Of a DNA stretch of 52,769 bases, positions 9,191 through 18,691 are shown in pieces (the stretch's first letter is position 1; each line of letters begins with the position of its first letter). A program made the translations under genes and the position numbers. Below the pieces are notes generated by a model, which did no database searches, had not been told where the DNA came from, and saw only the letters and a list, made by a program, of their open reading frames with translations. The DNA is from Chloroflexota bacterium. Lineage in GTDB: Bacteria; Chloroflexota; JAJPGV01. The stretch lies in contig JAJPGV010000014.1 of NCBI GenBank assembly GCA_021325635.1, forward strand, positions 1-52,769. Direction: 5' to 3'.

Positions 9191-10918
9191 CTACGCCGCC
9201 TCCTGCAGCGTAAGCTGCGACTCGACGATCTCACGGTACACCGGGCAGGCTGTCAGCAGCTCCTCGTGCCGGCCGATACCCACGACGCGTCCTTCGTCGA
9301 GCACGATGATCCGGTCGGCGTCCATGATCGTTCCCACGCGCTGGGACACGATGAACACGCTGGCGGTGGCCGTCTCAGCCTTCAAAGCCGCGCGCAGACG
9401 GGCGTCGGTGGCGAAATCCAGTGCAGAGAAGCTGTCGTCAAAGATGTAGATCTCGGGACGTTTTACCAGCGCTCGCGCGATAGACAGGCGCTGCTTCTGG
9501 CCCCCAGACACGTTGATGCCACCCTGGGCAATGGGCGAGTCGAAGCCCAGTGGCATCGCGGACACAAACTCCATGGCCTGGGCAATGGCGGCGGCGCGCT
9601 CGATTTCGTCGTCTGTCGCGTCCTGCTTGCCATAGCGAATGTTGTCGGCAATCGTGCCCGAGAACAGCACCGCCCGCTGTGGCACCAGGCCGATCTTGTC
9701 GCGCAGCTCGACCTGGGGCATGGCACGCACGTCGGTGCCATCGACTAGGATACGCCCGGCGGCGACGTCGTAGAAGCGAGGGATCAGGTTCACCAGGGTC
9801 GATTTGCCGGACCCGGTACCCCCGATGATGGCTGTGACCTCTCCAGGCCGGGCCGAAAACGACACGTCGCGCAGCGCAGGCTCTTCGGCACCCGGATAGC
9901 TGAAAGTCACGTGCTCAAATTCCACGCAGCCTCGCTCGCCACCGGCTGGCAGCGGCGCAGCCGGGTCCACGATCTCGGGAGTGAAGGCCAGCACCTCGTT
10001 GACGCGACCGGCAGAGGCCGCCGCGCGCGGCAGCATCACGAACATCACGGTGACCATCAGCACCGACCACAGGATGAACATGGCGTACTGCAGGAAGGCG
10101 ATGAGCGCCCCGATCTGCATCTCGCCGGCGTTCACGCGGCCGCTGCCGAACCACAGGATGGCCACGCTGGTGAGGTTCAGGGTCAGCATCATGGCCGGCA
10201 TGAGGAAGGCAATGATGCGGTTCACGTGAATGGCTGTATCGGTGACGTCCATGTTGGCCACATCGAAGCGGCGGTGCTCGTGGGCATTGCGGTCGAAGGC
10301 GCGGATGACGCGGACCCCGCCCAGGATCTCGTCCAGGATGAGGTTGAGCTTGTCGAGCTTGACCTGCATAGCCTGAAAGAGCGGGATGGCCTGCTTCATG
10401 ATGACGAAGAACGTCAGCGCCACTACAGGCATGGCCGCCACCAGTACCCAGGTGAGGCTGGCATCCTGCGTCGCCGCCAGAATGACACCGCCGATAACCA
10501 TCATGGGCGCCGTGATGGACATGTTGAGCAGCATGGTCAGCACCTGCTGGATCTGCATGGGATCGTTGGTCGTCCGGGTGATGAGCGAGGCGGTGCTGAA
10601 CGTGTCGAACTCGTGCAGCGAGAACTGCTCCACGTGTGCAAACAGCTTCTCGCGGACGATGCGGCCGAAGCCGGTGGCGATGCGCGAAGACAGGAAGCTG
10701 GTCGCGATGGCGCAAACCATCGCCCCGACGGCGATGAGCAGCATGACGCCGCCGATACGCAGGATGTGGCCCGTGTCACCCTTCACGATACCGGCGTCAA
10801 CGATGTCCGCCATGAGCCTGGGCAGGGTGAGATTGGCGAGCGACTGCAGAAAGGCCAGCGCCAGGACAAGCCCGAGCGCCTCGCGGTAGGGCCTGATGAA
10901 GCGCAGGAGCTTAAGCAT
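9191..10918 (-). CDS. ABC exporter half-transporter, degenerate-site subunit
   Basis: A 575-residue ABC exporter half with a six-helix membrane domain followed by an ATPase. Walker A is GGTGSGKST and the signature is VSGGQKQRLS. Walker B, however, reads IYIFDDSFSALD, with Asp where the catalytic Glu should be. The switch loop reads VFIVSQRVG, with Gln in place of His. These are the changes seen in the non-hydrolysing subunit of heterodimeric exporters. The start is the ATG at 10918, which overlaps the last eight bases of tetR; the open frame extending to 11308 lies inside tetR and is rejected. It forms an operon with tetR and the second abc gene and is probably repressed through the operator at 11574-11597. 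Confidence 0.93.
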   Translation of the reverse strand: MLKLLRFIRPYREALGLVLALAFLQSLANLTLPRLMADIVDAGIVKGDTGHILRIGGVMLLIAVGAMVCAIATSFLSSRIATGFGRIVREKLFAHVEQFSLHEFDTFSTASLITRTTNDPMQIQQVLTMLLNMSITAPMMVIGGVILAATQDASLTWVLVAAMPVVALTFFVIMKQAIPLFQAMQVKLDKLNLILDEILGGVRVIRAFDRNAHEHRRFDVANMDVTDTAIHVNRIIAFLMPAMMLTLNLTSVAILWFGSGRVNAGEMQIGALIAFLQYAMFILWSVLMVTVMFVMLPRAAASAGRVNEVLAFTPEIVDPAAPLPAGGERGCVEFEHVTFSYPGAEEPALRDVSFSARPGEVTAIIGGTGSGKSTLVNLIPRFYDVAAGRILVDGTDVRAMPQVELRDKIGLVPQRAVLFSGTIADNIRYGKQDATDDEIERAAAIAQAMEFVSAMPLGFDSPIAQGGINVSGGQKQRLSIARALVKRPEIYIFDDSFSALDFATDARLRAALKAETATASVFIVSQRVGTIMDADRIIVLDEGRVVGIGRHEELLTACPVYREIVESQLTLQEAA

Positions 10919-11564
10919 GGCCGGCCGCCTCACACAGGGCGCCGTGCAAGAACAGATCGACCAGCTGACGAGCGGCGATGGGTGGCTCACCCGCGCCGCG
11001 CTCCTGGATGCGATTGCCAAAGGCCAGGCCAAGCAGCAGCCGTGCGGCGGTGCGCGGCTCGAGCCGCAGCGCCGCGCGCTCCGGCTCGAGCAGGCGGGCA
11101 ATAGCATCGCCGATGCGTTCCATCTGGTGCCGGGGATGCTGCGGCTCATCGGGCGAAGGACGGTGTTCCGGCTGCCAGCCCAGGTCGCGAACGATGCGAA
11201 TAAGCGCCCACAGCCGGTCCTGATAGTCGTTGGTCGCCGCCAGCCCGGCGACCAGACGGTCGGCCAGGGGGACGTCCAGACGGACCTGGCCGATGCGGGC
11301 CACTTCATCGTCGGCGCTCATGGCGGCATGAAGGGCGCTCGATAGCAGCTCGCGCTTGTCGGCAAAGACGCGGAAGATCGTCCCCTCGGCGATCCCTGCC
11401 GCGCGGGCGATCTGGCCGGTCGTCACCGCCGCTCCGCGCTCCCGCAGCAGCGGAATCGCGGCCGCGACGATTGCCTCCCGCCGCGCCTGCGGGCTCATGG
11501 CTAGGGCCCGTCGGCGGGCAGCCGCTCGGCCGGCATCGCCGGCCGAGAGCAGTTCGTTGGTCAT
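10911..11564 (-). CDS. TetR/AcrR family transcriptional repressor
   Basis: A 217-residue TetR-family regulator. The N-terminal helix-turn-helix is clear (residues about 35-65: AIPLLRERGAAVTTGQIARA, AEGTIFRVFADKRELL). The C-terminal half is helical and variable, as expected for the ligand-binding and dimerisation domain. I chose the ATG at 11564 because the longer frame would begin with a GTG inside the operator palindrome. The gene is first in an operon with two ABC exporter genes and overlaps the next gene by eight bases. Such repressors normally bind the transported compound and lift their own repression. Confidence 0.93.
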   Translation of the reverse strand: MTNELLSAGDAGRAAARRRALAMSPQARREAIVAAAIPLLRERGAAVTTGQIARAAGIAEGTIFRVFADKRELLSSALHAAMSADDEVARIGQVRLDVPLADRLVAGLAATNDYQDRLWALIRIVRDLGWQPEHRPSPDEPQHPRHQMERIGDAIARLLEPERAALRLEPRTAARLLLGLAFGNRIQERGAGEPPIAARQLVDLFLHGALCEAAGHA

Positions 11565-11573
11565 CGCCCAATT

Positions 11574-11597
11574 ATATGAGTGAGTGCTCACTCATAT
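11574..11597. promoter_or_regulatory. TetR operator palindrome
   Basis: A 24-bp nearly perfect palindrome with half-site ATATGAGTGAG; only the central two bases break the symmetry. The TGAGTGA/TCACTCA core is typical of TetR/AcrR operators. It ends ten bases upstream of the tetR ATG, where bound repressor would block transcription of tetR-abc-abc. It could also reach a promoter of the divergent gene at 11842. Confidence 0.8.
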
Positions 11598-11841
11598 CAA
11601 CCAACGGACGGACGAACTCAGGCACCCTGCCGCCGAAGCGGGACTTTCGGGCTAGTGCATCGTTACACGACCTTTATGGGCTATTTACTCTAAGTACTTC
11701 GTGCACGTATGCTCATGAGGCCATCGATTGCGGATGGCTGGGGGAACAGAACCAGCGATCGGCAGCCCTGGGATCTCACGTGCCGTGACTGGCTGCAGCC
11801 GGCAAGCAGTCGATAGCGAACAGGCGATTAGGAGGGGGATG

Positions 11842-14592
11842 ATGTCGTTTCACAGCATGCTCCAACGGTTCACCCGTTGGTACAGGGCAACGGCCAGCGT
11901 GGTGCTGGCCAGCTCATTCGCGTTAGGCGCCTCGACGGCGCTTACCGTCGCCCCGGCGACGACGGCACACGCCGCGAGCACCGGCGGTGCGGTGTGGCTC
12001 ACCGGTCACGACCCAGACTACCACTGCCTTCATGATGCAGGGACTGGCGTCAATTCGGCCGGCGCCTCCTGCCATTACCTGGCAACGGCCGTGGCTTACG
12101 TTCAGCAGGGCTCGACGCTGCCTATCCTGGCGCTCGATAGCCCCGTATCCGTCCAGTCCAGCTGGGGCGCCAACATCATGAGCGCGTTGACCAGAGGCGG
12201 TATCTCCGCATCCTCGATCGTGGAGGTCGACCCGACCAGCGCTGCTTTCGCCACGACCGCCTTTGTGGACGGCTCGGGCAATCCGCTGTACAGCGCCATC
12301 GTCACGGAATCGGCCGCGACCTACGGCAGTACTTTGAGCGCCCGGTCCAGTGACTTTTCGGCCTACCTCAATGCCGGCGGCGGCATTGTGGCCCTGGCCA
12401 GCAACAAAATCTCAGGCTATTACAGCTTCCTGCCCATAAGCGCCACGGCGGTTACCGTCGCCAGTCCCTTCGCGCTGACGGCAGCAGGAACCGCTGCTGG
12501 CCTTGTCGACCCAACGCCCGTAAGCGCCAGCGACATCAACTGCTGCGCCACGCACAACAGCTTTGCTACACCCGCGGCCGGAAGCCCGCTGCAGACGCTC
12601 GAAACCGACCATAACGGCGTTCCCGAGACGCTCGCGGCGCAAGGCATCAAGATCAGCAACGGGCACTTCATCGGCATCTCGCTGTCCCCGCTGTCCGGAC
12701 TAGCCGGGACTACTATCACCGTCACCGGCAGCGGCTTCAACGCGGGTGACACGCTGACGGCCACCCTGGGGACCAGCCCCACAACGTCTCTCGGCACCTG
12801 CACCGCCGACGGCAGCGGCAACGTCTCCTCCGGCTGCACCTTCAGCGTACCTTCGGGCGTGCTCGCCGGAACCTACAACGTCACGGTTTCCGACACACAT
12901 GGCGACACCGTCAGCACACCGTTCAGCCTGCTTGGTCCGCCGGCACTGTCGCTCTCTCCAACCACGGGCGGAGCGGGCACCGTCGTCACCGCCTCCGGCG
13001 GCGGCTTTGGCACCAACAAAACGCTGACCTTCACCATCTCGGGATCGGGTGCCACGATCGGGACCTGCACCTCGACCGGCACGGGCGCTGTGCCTAGCGG
13101 CTGTCACATCACCGTGCCGACCAGCACCACCCCTGGCTCCTACACCATCACGGTCGGCGACGGCAGCGTCACCGCCACGTCGCCATTCACGGTCCCCACA
13201 GCCAGCTTGAGCCTATCCCCGACCTCGGGCATCCCTGGCGACCCAGTTTCCGGCAGCGGCGGTGGATTCAACAGTGGATCGACTCTGACCTTCACCATCG
13301 ACACGACACCGGTGACCACGCTTGGCACCTGCACCGCGGACAGCAGCGGAAATCTGCCCAGCCCGTGCAACGTCACGGTGCCGTCGACCATACCCGCGGG
13401 CTCCTATAACGTGACCGTCTCAGATGGGCACGGCCACACCGCCACCATGCCCTATACGGTGATCTCACCTCTGCCTCCGCAAGCCGTGGTAGGTAAAGCC
13501 GGAACCACGTTCCGCATCAAGGGCGCGAACTTCGGCAAGTCGCTGCCGACGGTCACCTTTACGCCGGCCAGCGGCGGCTCGGTAACGACCGTCAACACGC
13601 AGTGCAGCGGCAAGGGCGCGGTCGGCTGTGTCAAGCGCGAGGCCGATAAGACGGTAACCGTGAGCGCGCCCAGCGGACCGACCGGCCTGCAGAAGGTGGG
13701 CATCAGCGGCGCCGACGCCATCGGCTTCAACTTCTACTTCGACTACGGCCCCGCCATCCTGTCTATCTCGCGGAGCGGCGGCGATGCGGGCACCACGGTG
13801 CGCATCAAGGGCGGCAACTTCGGAGCCGGCCTGCCCACGGTTTCGTTCGGCAGCTCAACGGTCAGCGCCGCCTGCTCCAAGGGCGTCAAGAACGGCTGCA
13901 TCACCAGCCACAACGACAAGTCCATCAGCGTCAAGGCGCCAAGCGGACCCACCGGCCTGCAGCACATCTCTGTAACCACGTCCGGCGGCTCCGCGGCCGA
14001 TGACTTGACCCGCATGGGAGCGGACTTCGGCTACGACGGCGTTATCACGGCGGTAAGCCCGCTTGTCGGCGTGCAGGGCACGGTGGTGCACATCAAGGGC
14101 GCTGACTTCGGCAATTCGATGCCCACGGTGACCTTTGGCTCCGCACCCGCCACGGTGAAGACCCACAGCAACACGCAGATCACCGTCGTGGCGCCCGTGG
14201 GCTCGGGCACGGTAGACATCACGGTGACGACCTCAGCTGGAGTTGCCAGCGATGAGAGCGTGACCGGAGCACAGTTCGCCTACGCCGCTGCAGTCTCCAG
14301 CATGTCGCCCCTTAGCGGCAAAGCCGGCACGGTCATCCGCATCAAGGGTGCGAACTTCGGGACCGCCCTGCCAACGGTGACCTTCGGTTCGACTACGGTC
14401 AACCAAAGCTGCGGCAAGGCGCTGAAGACAGGCTGTATCGTTAGCCACAACGACAAGCTGATCACCCTGAAATCGCCATCCGGCAGCGGCCTGCAAACCG
14501 TCACAGTCACCATCGGCGGCACACCCGCCGAGAACTTGACCGGCCTGCCCCTGGTATTCGACCTTGGCGCCGGCATCACGGGAGTCAAGTAG
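11842..14592 (+). CDS. Secreted protein with seven IPT/TIG domains
   Basis: A 916-residue exported protein. The ATG at 11842 has AGGAGG six bases upstream; the ATG at 11839 is an alternative. A signal peptide ends near residue 44 (AHA-A). Residues about 46-275 form a domain of unknown family with a glutamine-amidotransferase-like look (VWLTGHDPDYHC, then a later NAGGGIVALASN). Seven immunoglobulin-like IPT/TIG domains follow, starting near residues 277, 363, 454, 545, 636, 733 and 816. They share a pattern such as LSPLSGLAGTTITVTGSGF or AGTVIRIKGANFGTALPTV. The last four are much more alike and carry paired cysteines, suggesting recent duplication. There is no LPxTG or membrane anchor, so it is secreted or surface-bound by other means. 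Adhesion or carbohydrate binding is a guess. Confidence 0.85.
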   Translation: MSFHSMLQRFTRWYRATASVVLASSFALGASTALTVAPATTAHAASTGGAVWLTGHDPDYHCLHDAGTGVNSAGASCHYLATAVAYVQQGSTLPILALDSPVSVQSSWGANIMSALTRGGISASSIVEVDPTSAAFATTAFVDGSGNPLYSAIVTESAATYGSTLSARSSDFSAYLNAGGGIVALASNKISGYYSFLPISATAVTVASPFALTAAGTAAGLVDPTPVSASDINCCATHNSFATPAAGSPLQTLETDHNGVPETLAAQGIKISNGHFIGISLSPLSGLAGTTITVTGSGFNAGDTLTATLGTSPTTSLGTCTADGSGNVSSGCTFSVPSGVLAGTYNVTVSDTHGDTVSTPFSLLGPPALSLSPTTGGAGTVVTASGGGFGTNKTLTFTISGSGATIGTCTSTGTGAVPSGCHITVPTSTTPGSYTITVGDGSVTATSPFTVPTASLSLSPTSGIPGDPVSGSGGGFNSGSTLTFTIDTTPVTTLGTCTADSSGNLPSPCNVTVPSTIPAGSYNVTVSDGHGHTATMPYTVISPLPPQAVVGKAGTTFRIKGANFGKSLPTVTFTPASGGSVTTVNTQCSGKGAVGCVKREADKTVTVSAPSGPTGLQKVGISGADAIGFNFYFDYGPAILSISRSGGDAGTTVRIKGGNFGAGLPTVSFGSSTVSAACSKGVKNGCITSHNDKSISVKAPSGPTGLQHISVTTSGGSAADDLTRMGADFGYDGVITAVSPLVGVQGTVVHIKGADFGNSMPTVTFGSAPATVKTHSNTQITVVAPVGSGTVDITVTTSAGVASDESVTGAQFAYAAAVSSMSPLSGKAGTVIRIKGANFGTALPTVTFGSTTVNQSCGKALKTGCIVSHNDKLITLKSPSGSGLQTVTVTIGGTPAENLTGLPLVFDLGAGITGVK

Positions 14593-14607
14593 TCTCAAGC
14601 TAAGAGA

Positions 14608-14645
14608 GAAAGGGGCCCGCACGATTCGTCGTGCGGGCCCCTTTC
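14608..14645 (+). terminator. Strong hairpin terminator with TTCG loop
   Basis: A 17-bp perfect stem (GAAAGGGGCCCGCACGA paired with its complement) closed by a TTCG tetraloop begins 15 bases after the stop of the IPT/TIG gene. The 3' arm ends in CCCCTTTC followed by GTTGT, a weak U-run. It separates the secreted-protein gene from the glycosyltransferase downstream. Confidence 0.85.
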
Positions 14646-14987
14646 GTTGTCTTCGGGGATCAGGCAGCGCGCGCGGATCCACGAAGATCCCGAGCCAATT
14701 CTGTCCGACCCCGCGTACGAAGCTTGTATGATTCAGCTGCGCATGAGGCAAGCGGTCTCCTCGCCTACTGCAGGCGAACGCTCATAAGCTTCCTCCCCAG
14801 TCAGCAGACCTGCCATAGTTCACGACAGAACCCGAGTATTGATTGGGCGCTCCAGGCATGCCCGGGCCAAAATGCCGCGACCAGAGCGCGGCGGTTGGCA
14901 TTTGCCAATGAGCAGCCGCTCACAGTCATTGGGGCAACTTCTGGGCCCGGCGCGAATGCGCGAGCAACCCAGCGTCTTCGCCGCAGG

Positions 14988-17294
14988 TTGAGCCTCTGGG
15001 TTGGCCAATTGACCCCGTCGCCACAGAGTGGTTGCCGTCGCAGCATTCAGCTGGTCGCTTTCACACTGCTCCTTTTGACAGGCTTCTTCTACCGCACCTT
15101 TCGGTTGTCAGAAGTCCCTAACGGTCTCACCTGGGACGAGGGCGCGGAGGCCCAAGGTGCTGCGGCGGTGCTGCAGGGTCATCTTCCGCTTCTTTCAGCC
15201 GGTCCTGCCGGCCAGCCAGCCGCCGTCACCGCACAGCAGATCCACGCATACACCGAACCGCTGTTGACCTACCTGCAAGCGGGAGCGTTGGAGATGCTGG
15301 GCTGGAGCCCCTTCGCAGTTCGCTTGCCGACAGCGTTCCTTAGCACCCTGGCGCTTGCGGCCACCTATCTGACCGCGCGCCGACTGTTCGGCTGGCGGGT
15401 GGCGTGGTTGGCGACGCTGCTGCAGGCGCTTGCCCTATGGCAGATCGTCATGAGTCGCATGGCGATCCGGCCGGCTACGCTGATGCTGTTCTCCGCTCTG
15501 ACGCTGTATTGGATGGTGCGGTGGCTGCGGGACGGCGGTGGCAGCAGATCCGCGGCCGCCTGCGGTTTCTGCGCGGCACTGGGCACCTATGCCTACACCT
15601 CAGGCCGATTTCTCATAGTTGCCGTGGCGCTGTGCTGGCTTGGCGCTGTGCTCACCACCTCCGTTAAGCGACGACTTGCTCGTCAAGGCGCGGTCAGCAT
15701 CTCGATTGCGGGAATGACGTTCGCGCCGCTGGGCATCTATTTCCTGCGGAACCCTGACACCTTTTCGAAGCGGGCGGGCGAGCTGTCGGTCTTCAATTCG
15801 GCCTACGGGCCATGGCTGCTCAACTGGCTTCATAGCCTTAAGGCCACGGTACTGATGTTCTCGTTCGAGGGCGAACCCGGTTGGGATAAGAACATCGCCC
15901 ATCTGCCAATGTTCAACCCAATCGTCTCGGCCCTCTTCGTCGCCGGCCTTCTGCTGGCCGTGATTCGGCTCACGCGGCCGGCCTACGCCACGGCCCTTGT
16001 GTGGTTGGTCGTCATGGCCGTGCCACTGACGTTGACTATCAAGGATCTGCCCGATTGGGGCCGCGTTAGCGGCATCGCACCGGCGGTCTTCCTCTTCCCT
16101 GCCCTAGCGGCAACCGAGGCCTGGAAGCACTGGCGCGGCACTGTGTGGCTGCTCGCGAGTGCTGTGCTGCTAGCTGGCGTGACCTACTACCAGTACTTCG
16201 CGGTCTGGGAACACTCCACGGTCAAGGCAGAGTCGTTCCGGCCAGAGGTGCTTCAGGCAGGACAGGCAGCAATCGCACGCTTACTGGGGCCAAATGCGCC
16301 CGCGCTCGTCTATTATGGTGCGCCCGATCAGTACGACGCAGTGGCCGGCTTCTTAGCCTTGGGCTTGGGCATCGAGCACCCAGCGTTGGCATCGCGCCTG
16401 GTCTACTATGATGCGTCGCTCACGCAAGTCTTGCCGCCGGCAGGCTCAGAAGGCTTCGTCCTATCGCGTGGGCCGGCGGCACTGACCAGCTTGCCAACTC
16501 CAACGCATATGGATCACCAAGCATTCGAGGACGCCTTCGTCTTCTTGGGTTACGACCTCCCGCAACAGGCAGCCCCGGGGGACACGGTGACGCTGCTGGC
16601 ACAATGGCAACCGACTCGAACGGGTGGATCGGCGGTCACGCTGTTCGCGCACCTGGTCAACTACGACGGCCAGCACATGCTGGAGGGACTCGATCAGGAC
16701 GGCTTCCCGAGCAGCGCCTGGCATGGCGCCGAGACCGTGCAATCGTCGTTCCCACTGACCGTTCCAATGGCGGCCCTTCCCGGCGCCTACTGGCTGGAAT
16801 TCGGCGCCTATGCTCCTGACGGACGACGTCTGCACACGACCGAGGGGCAGGACAGACTCCGGCTCGGACCCATCGTGATCGCGAGCCCTTCCGCCGCGGC
16901 CGCGCAACCTGTTGCGAAGCTCGGTGAGGAGGTGGACGTGCTGCCCGCCCGCCTGGCGGTCAATGGAGGGGAATTGCAGATTGACCTGCCGTTCCTGCCC
17001 TCGCGCTCACTCGACACGGACTATTCGATCTTCGTGCACGTCCTGGATCGGGAGGGGCATCTGGTCGCGCAGTCTGATGGGCCCCCAATGGGGGGCGCTT
17101 GGCCCAGCCGCTACTGGCTGCCCAACATGCTCGTGAAGGAAACGCGCCGGGTGAGCCTGCCGCCTAGCCTCCCTGCTGGCCACTATCAAGTCGACGCCGG
17201 GCTCTATCGTCTTGACACTGGCCAACGGCTGACGGCATTTCCGCCAGGCCCGGAGCCCGGGAGCCTGGCCCTCGGCGACCTGACGCTGCCATGA
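14988..17294 (+). CDS. Membrane glycosyltransferase, ArnT/PMT-like, with C-terminal beta domain
   Basis: A multi-pass membrane protein in the style of dolichol-phosphate-mannosyltransferase/ArnT-like enzymes. It has a first helix (LVAFTLLLLTGFFYRTF) followed by a periplasmic loop with GLTWDEGAEAQG. The acidic WDE is where these GT-C enzymes place the catalytic residue. Many further helices run to about residue 430. The last 250 residues are soluble and beta-rich in two related modules (GDTVTLLAQWQPTRTGG... and LDTDYSIFVHVLDREGH). The start is unresolved. The frame is open back to 14631, inside the terminator, but that part does not look coding. I give a TTG at 14988; a TTG at 15009 is also possible and neither has a good ribosome site. 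The donor is presumably a polyprenyl-phosphate sugar. Confidence 0.75.
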   Translation: MSLWVGQLTPSPQSGCRRSIQLVAFTLLLLTGFFYRTFRLSEVPNGLTWDEGAEAQGAAAVLQGHLPLLSAGPAGQPAAVTAQQIHAYTEPLLTYLQAGALEMLGWSPFAVRLPTAFLSTLALAATYLTARRLFGWRVAWLATLLQALALWQIVMSRMAIRPATLMLFSALTLYWMVRWLRDGGGSRSAAACGFCAALGTYAYTSGRFLIVAVALCWLGAVLTTSVKRRLARQGAVSISIAGMTFAPLGIYFLRNPDTFSKRAGELSVFNSAYGPWLLNWLHSLKATVLMFSFEGEPGWDKNIAHLPMFNPIVSALFVAGLLLAVIRLTRPAYATALVWLVVMAVPLTLTIKDLPDWGRVSGIAPAVFLFPALAATEAWKHWRGTVWLLASAVLLAGVTYYQYFAVWEHSTVKAESFRPEVLQAGQAAIARLLGPNAPALVYYGAPDQYDAVAGFLALGLGIEHPALASRLVYYDASLTQVLPPAGSEGFVLSRGPAALTSLPTPTHMDHQAFEDAFVFLGYDLPQQAAPGDTVTLLAQWQPTRTGGSAVTLFAHLVNYDGQHMLEGLDQDGFPSSAWHGAETVQSSFPLTVPMAALPGAYWLEFGAYAPDGRRLHTTEGQDRLRLGPIVIASPSAAAAQPVAKLGEEVDVLPARLAVNGGELQIDLPFLPSRSLDTDYSIFVHVLDREGHLVAQSDGPPMGGAWPSRYWLPNMLVKETRRVSLPPSLPAGHYQVDAGLYRLDTGQRLTAFPPGPEPGSLALGDLTLP

Positions 17295-17355
17295 GCCTTG
17301 CCGGTAGCCCTGGAGCAGCAACAACACGAACCGCTCAGGTGCCCGCGTTGGCTAT

Positions 17356-17389
17356 CGAAAACCTGTGGTCGGGCGGAGAGGATTTGAAC
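17356..17389. repeat. Distal copy of tRNA-Pro 3'-end repeat (candidate att site)
   Basis: Twenty-five bases (17365-17389) are identical to the 3' end of the tRNA-Pro gene at 21691-21715. They are preceded by CGAAAACC in both places, with one extra T here. Both copies point the same way. Outside this stretch the sequences diverge and no tRNA can fold here, so this is a fragment and not a second tRNA. Confidence 0.75.
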
Positions 17390-17874
17390 ACGCTCCGCTT
17401 GCTGTTCCTTGCGATAATCGACGTTCCACGAAGGAAACGAGCTCGAAGTTACCGCCTCAAAACGGCGCCACACGCCACGTCCCAGAGCAGGTGGTGGACA
17501 GGGTGGTGGACAAGATTCAGCAGATAAGTAGCAGCCAAATCGCCGCAACAGCAAGCACTATTTGTCCACTATAGTAACCTGACGGCATTCAATCTAGCAG
17601 CCAAGGGGAGCAGGAACTCATGGCCGGCGGCCCGTCATCTGGTCGATGCCTGCAGACATGGCCTTGGCTTGCACTTCTCCAGTTGCCGCGGGGCTTGTCA
17701 TCCTGCTACTCCTCTCATTTCCTTGAAAGCCGTCGTCCTGGTCATCGCGGCTTCTGAGAGGTGAACCTCCGGATTGGGCCCAAACTCATCGGTCCCGGCT
17801 TTCCGGGAAGGCCCGGATTAGGAAGCGGCGATTGTGTCGGGCAGCCCGAAACGAGCGAGTACAGTCGGATCCAG
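17390..17874. other. Non-coding stretch just inside the left repeat
   Basis: About 485 bases with no convincing gene. A 35-codon frame at about 17620 (ATG GCC GGC...) has a weak ribosome site and no recognisable product. No integrase or recombinase remnant could be recognised. Confidence 0.5.
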
Positions 17875-18627
17875 CTACTGTGACATGACCTGAAGCTCGA
17901 CACCGAATGCCCGCTGCAAACCGTGTCGACCGTCATCCGTGAGATGAACCACGCGGCCTCGCTGCGCACGCCTCAGCCAATCCATGGCCAGTAAACGTTC
18001 GAGCAATGCCGCACCCAGCCAGCCACTCAGGTGATGCTGCTGCTCCGTCCAGTCAACACAGTATCGGACGACCGGCCGCGCATGTGGGCCCGCCAGGTCA
18101 ATACCGAATCCCGTGAAGACGCTCGCTCCCTTGGCCGTGAGCCGGTAACCCGAGTCGCGTCCTGCGACAGCGAGGCGGTCGCATAGGGCAGCTTCCGGAT
18201 GGAACAAGCCATCGCCACCCTCGATCAGCCCTTGCTTGAGGAACGCGGCCATCAGCGCCACGCCGAGACGTCCGGCCAGATGGTCGTAGCAGCTGCGGGC
18301 ACGCCGTAAAGCCTCGGCTCGCGTGCCGTCCCGCAGCGATCGGACAGGAACGGCCGGCGCCAGCTGAGCAAGCGCCTCAAGGGCGTACGCGACGGCCGGG
18401 CCGGCGAGACGGAAGTAGCGGTTCCGGCCATACGGCTCTACCCGCAGTAGGCCACCAGCAACCAGATTCGAAAGATGCTGACTGATTGTCGAGGGCGCAA
18501 CGCCCGCTTCGTTCGCCAGCACGCCAGCGGGCAACGCTCGGCCATCGCCCAAGGCGAGCAATATCCGGGTGCGGGTGGGGTCGCCCACGAGAGCGGCTAC
18601 CCGGCTGAGGTCCGCGTCGCCTTCCAT
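17875..18627 (-). CDS. ArsR-family winged-helix regulator with C-terminal extension
   Basis: A 250-residue regulator. Residues about 8-75 are an ArsR/SmtB winged helix (VAALVGDPTRTRILLALGDG, GVAPSTISQHLSNLVAGGLL, then the wing RVEPYGRNRYFRLAG). The remaining 170 residues form an extension seen in a subgroup of ArsR-like proteins found next to efflux pumps. It contains two Cys residues but no classical CxC metal site in the recognition helix, so a metal sensor is not implied. It is divergent from the MFS exporter at 18692 and shares a 64-base promoter region containing a 16-bp palindrome. It probably represses the exporter. Confidence 0.88.
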   Translation of the reverse strand: MEGDADLSRVAALVGDPTRTRILLALGDGRALPAGVLANEAGVAPSTISQHLSNLVAGGLLRVEPYGRNRYFRLAGPAVAYALEALAQLAPAVPVRSLRDGTRAEALRRARSCYDHLAGRLGVALMAAFLKQGLIEGGDGLFHPEAALCDRLAVAGRDSGYRLTAKGASVFTGFGIDLAGPHARPVVRYCVDWTEQQHHLSGWLGAALLERLLAMDWLRRAQRGRVVHLTDDGRHGLQRAFGVELQVMSQ

Positions 18628-18651
18628 CCCTAGACAATAACGGCGAGATGT

Positions 18652-18667
18652 TTCGGCCGCGGCCGAA
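18652..18667. promoter_or_regulatory. Palindromic operator between arsR-like and MFS genes
   Basis: A perfect 16-bp palindrome, TTCGGCCGCGGCCGAA, lies centrally between the two divergent start codons, 24 bases from each. It is the only symmetric element in the intergenic space and the obvious candidate binding site for the ArsR-type repressor. Confidence 0.6.
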
Positions 18668-18691
18668 GCGTTGCCGGGCCAGACTCCACGT

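Noticed and set aside
9911-11104. A 397-codon plus-strand open frame
   Set aside because: Antisense to the degenerate ABC subunit and tetR; the composition (His, Asp, Gln rich) is that of a shadow frame.
11598-11841. A structured leader or riboswitch before the IPT/TIG gene
   Set aside because: Short stems can be drawn, but I could not match any known riboswitch core.
17365-17389. A possible second tRNA gene
   Set aside because: Only the acceptor 3' strand and part of the T arm are present; D and anticodon arms are missing, so it is a fragment.
17620-17727. A 35-codon peptide with a weak ribosome site
   Set aside because: Too short, unremarkable composition, and no conservation evidence available.
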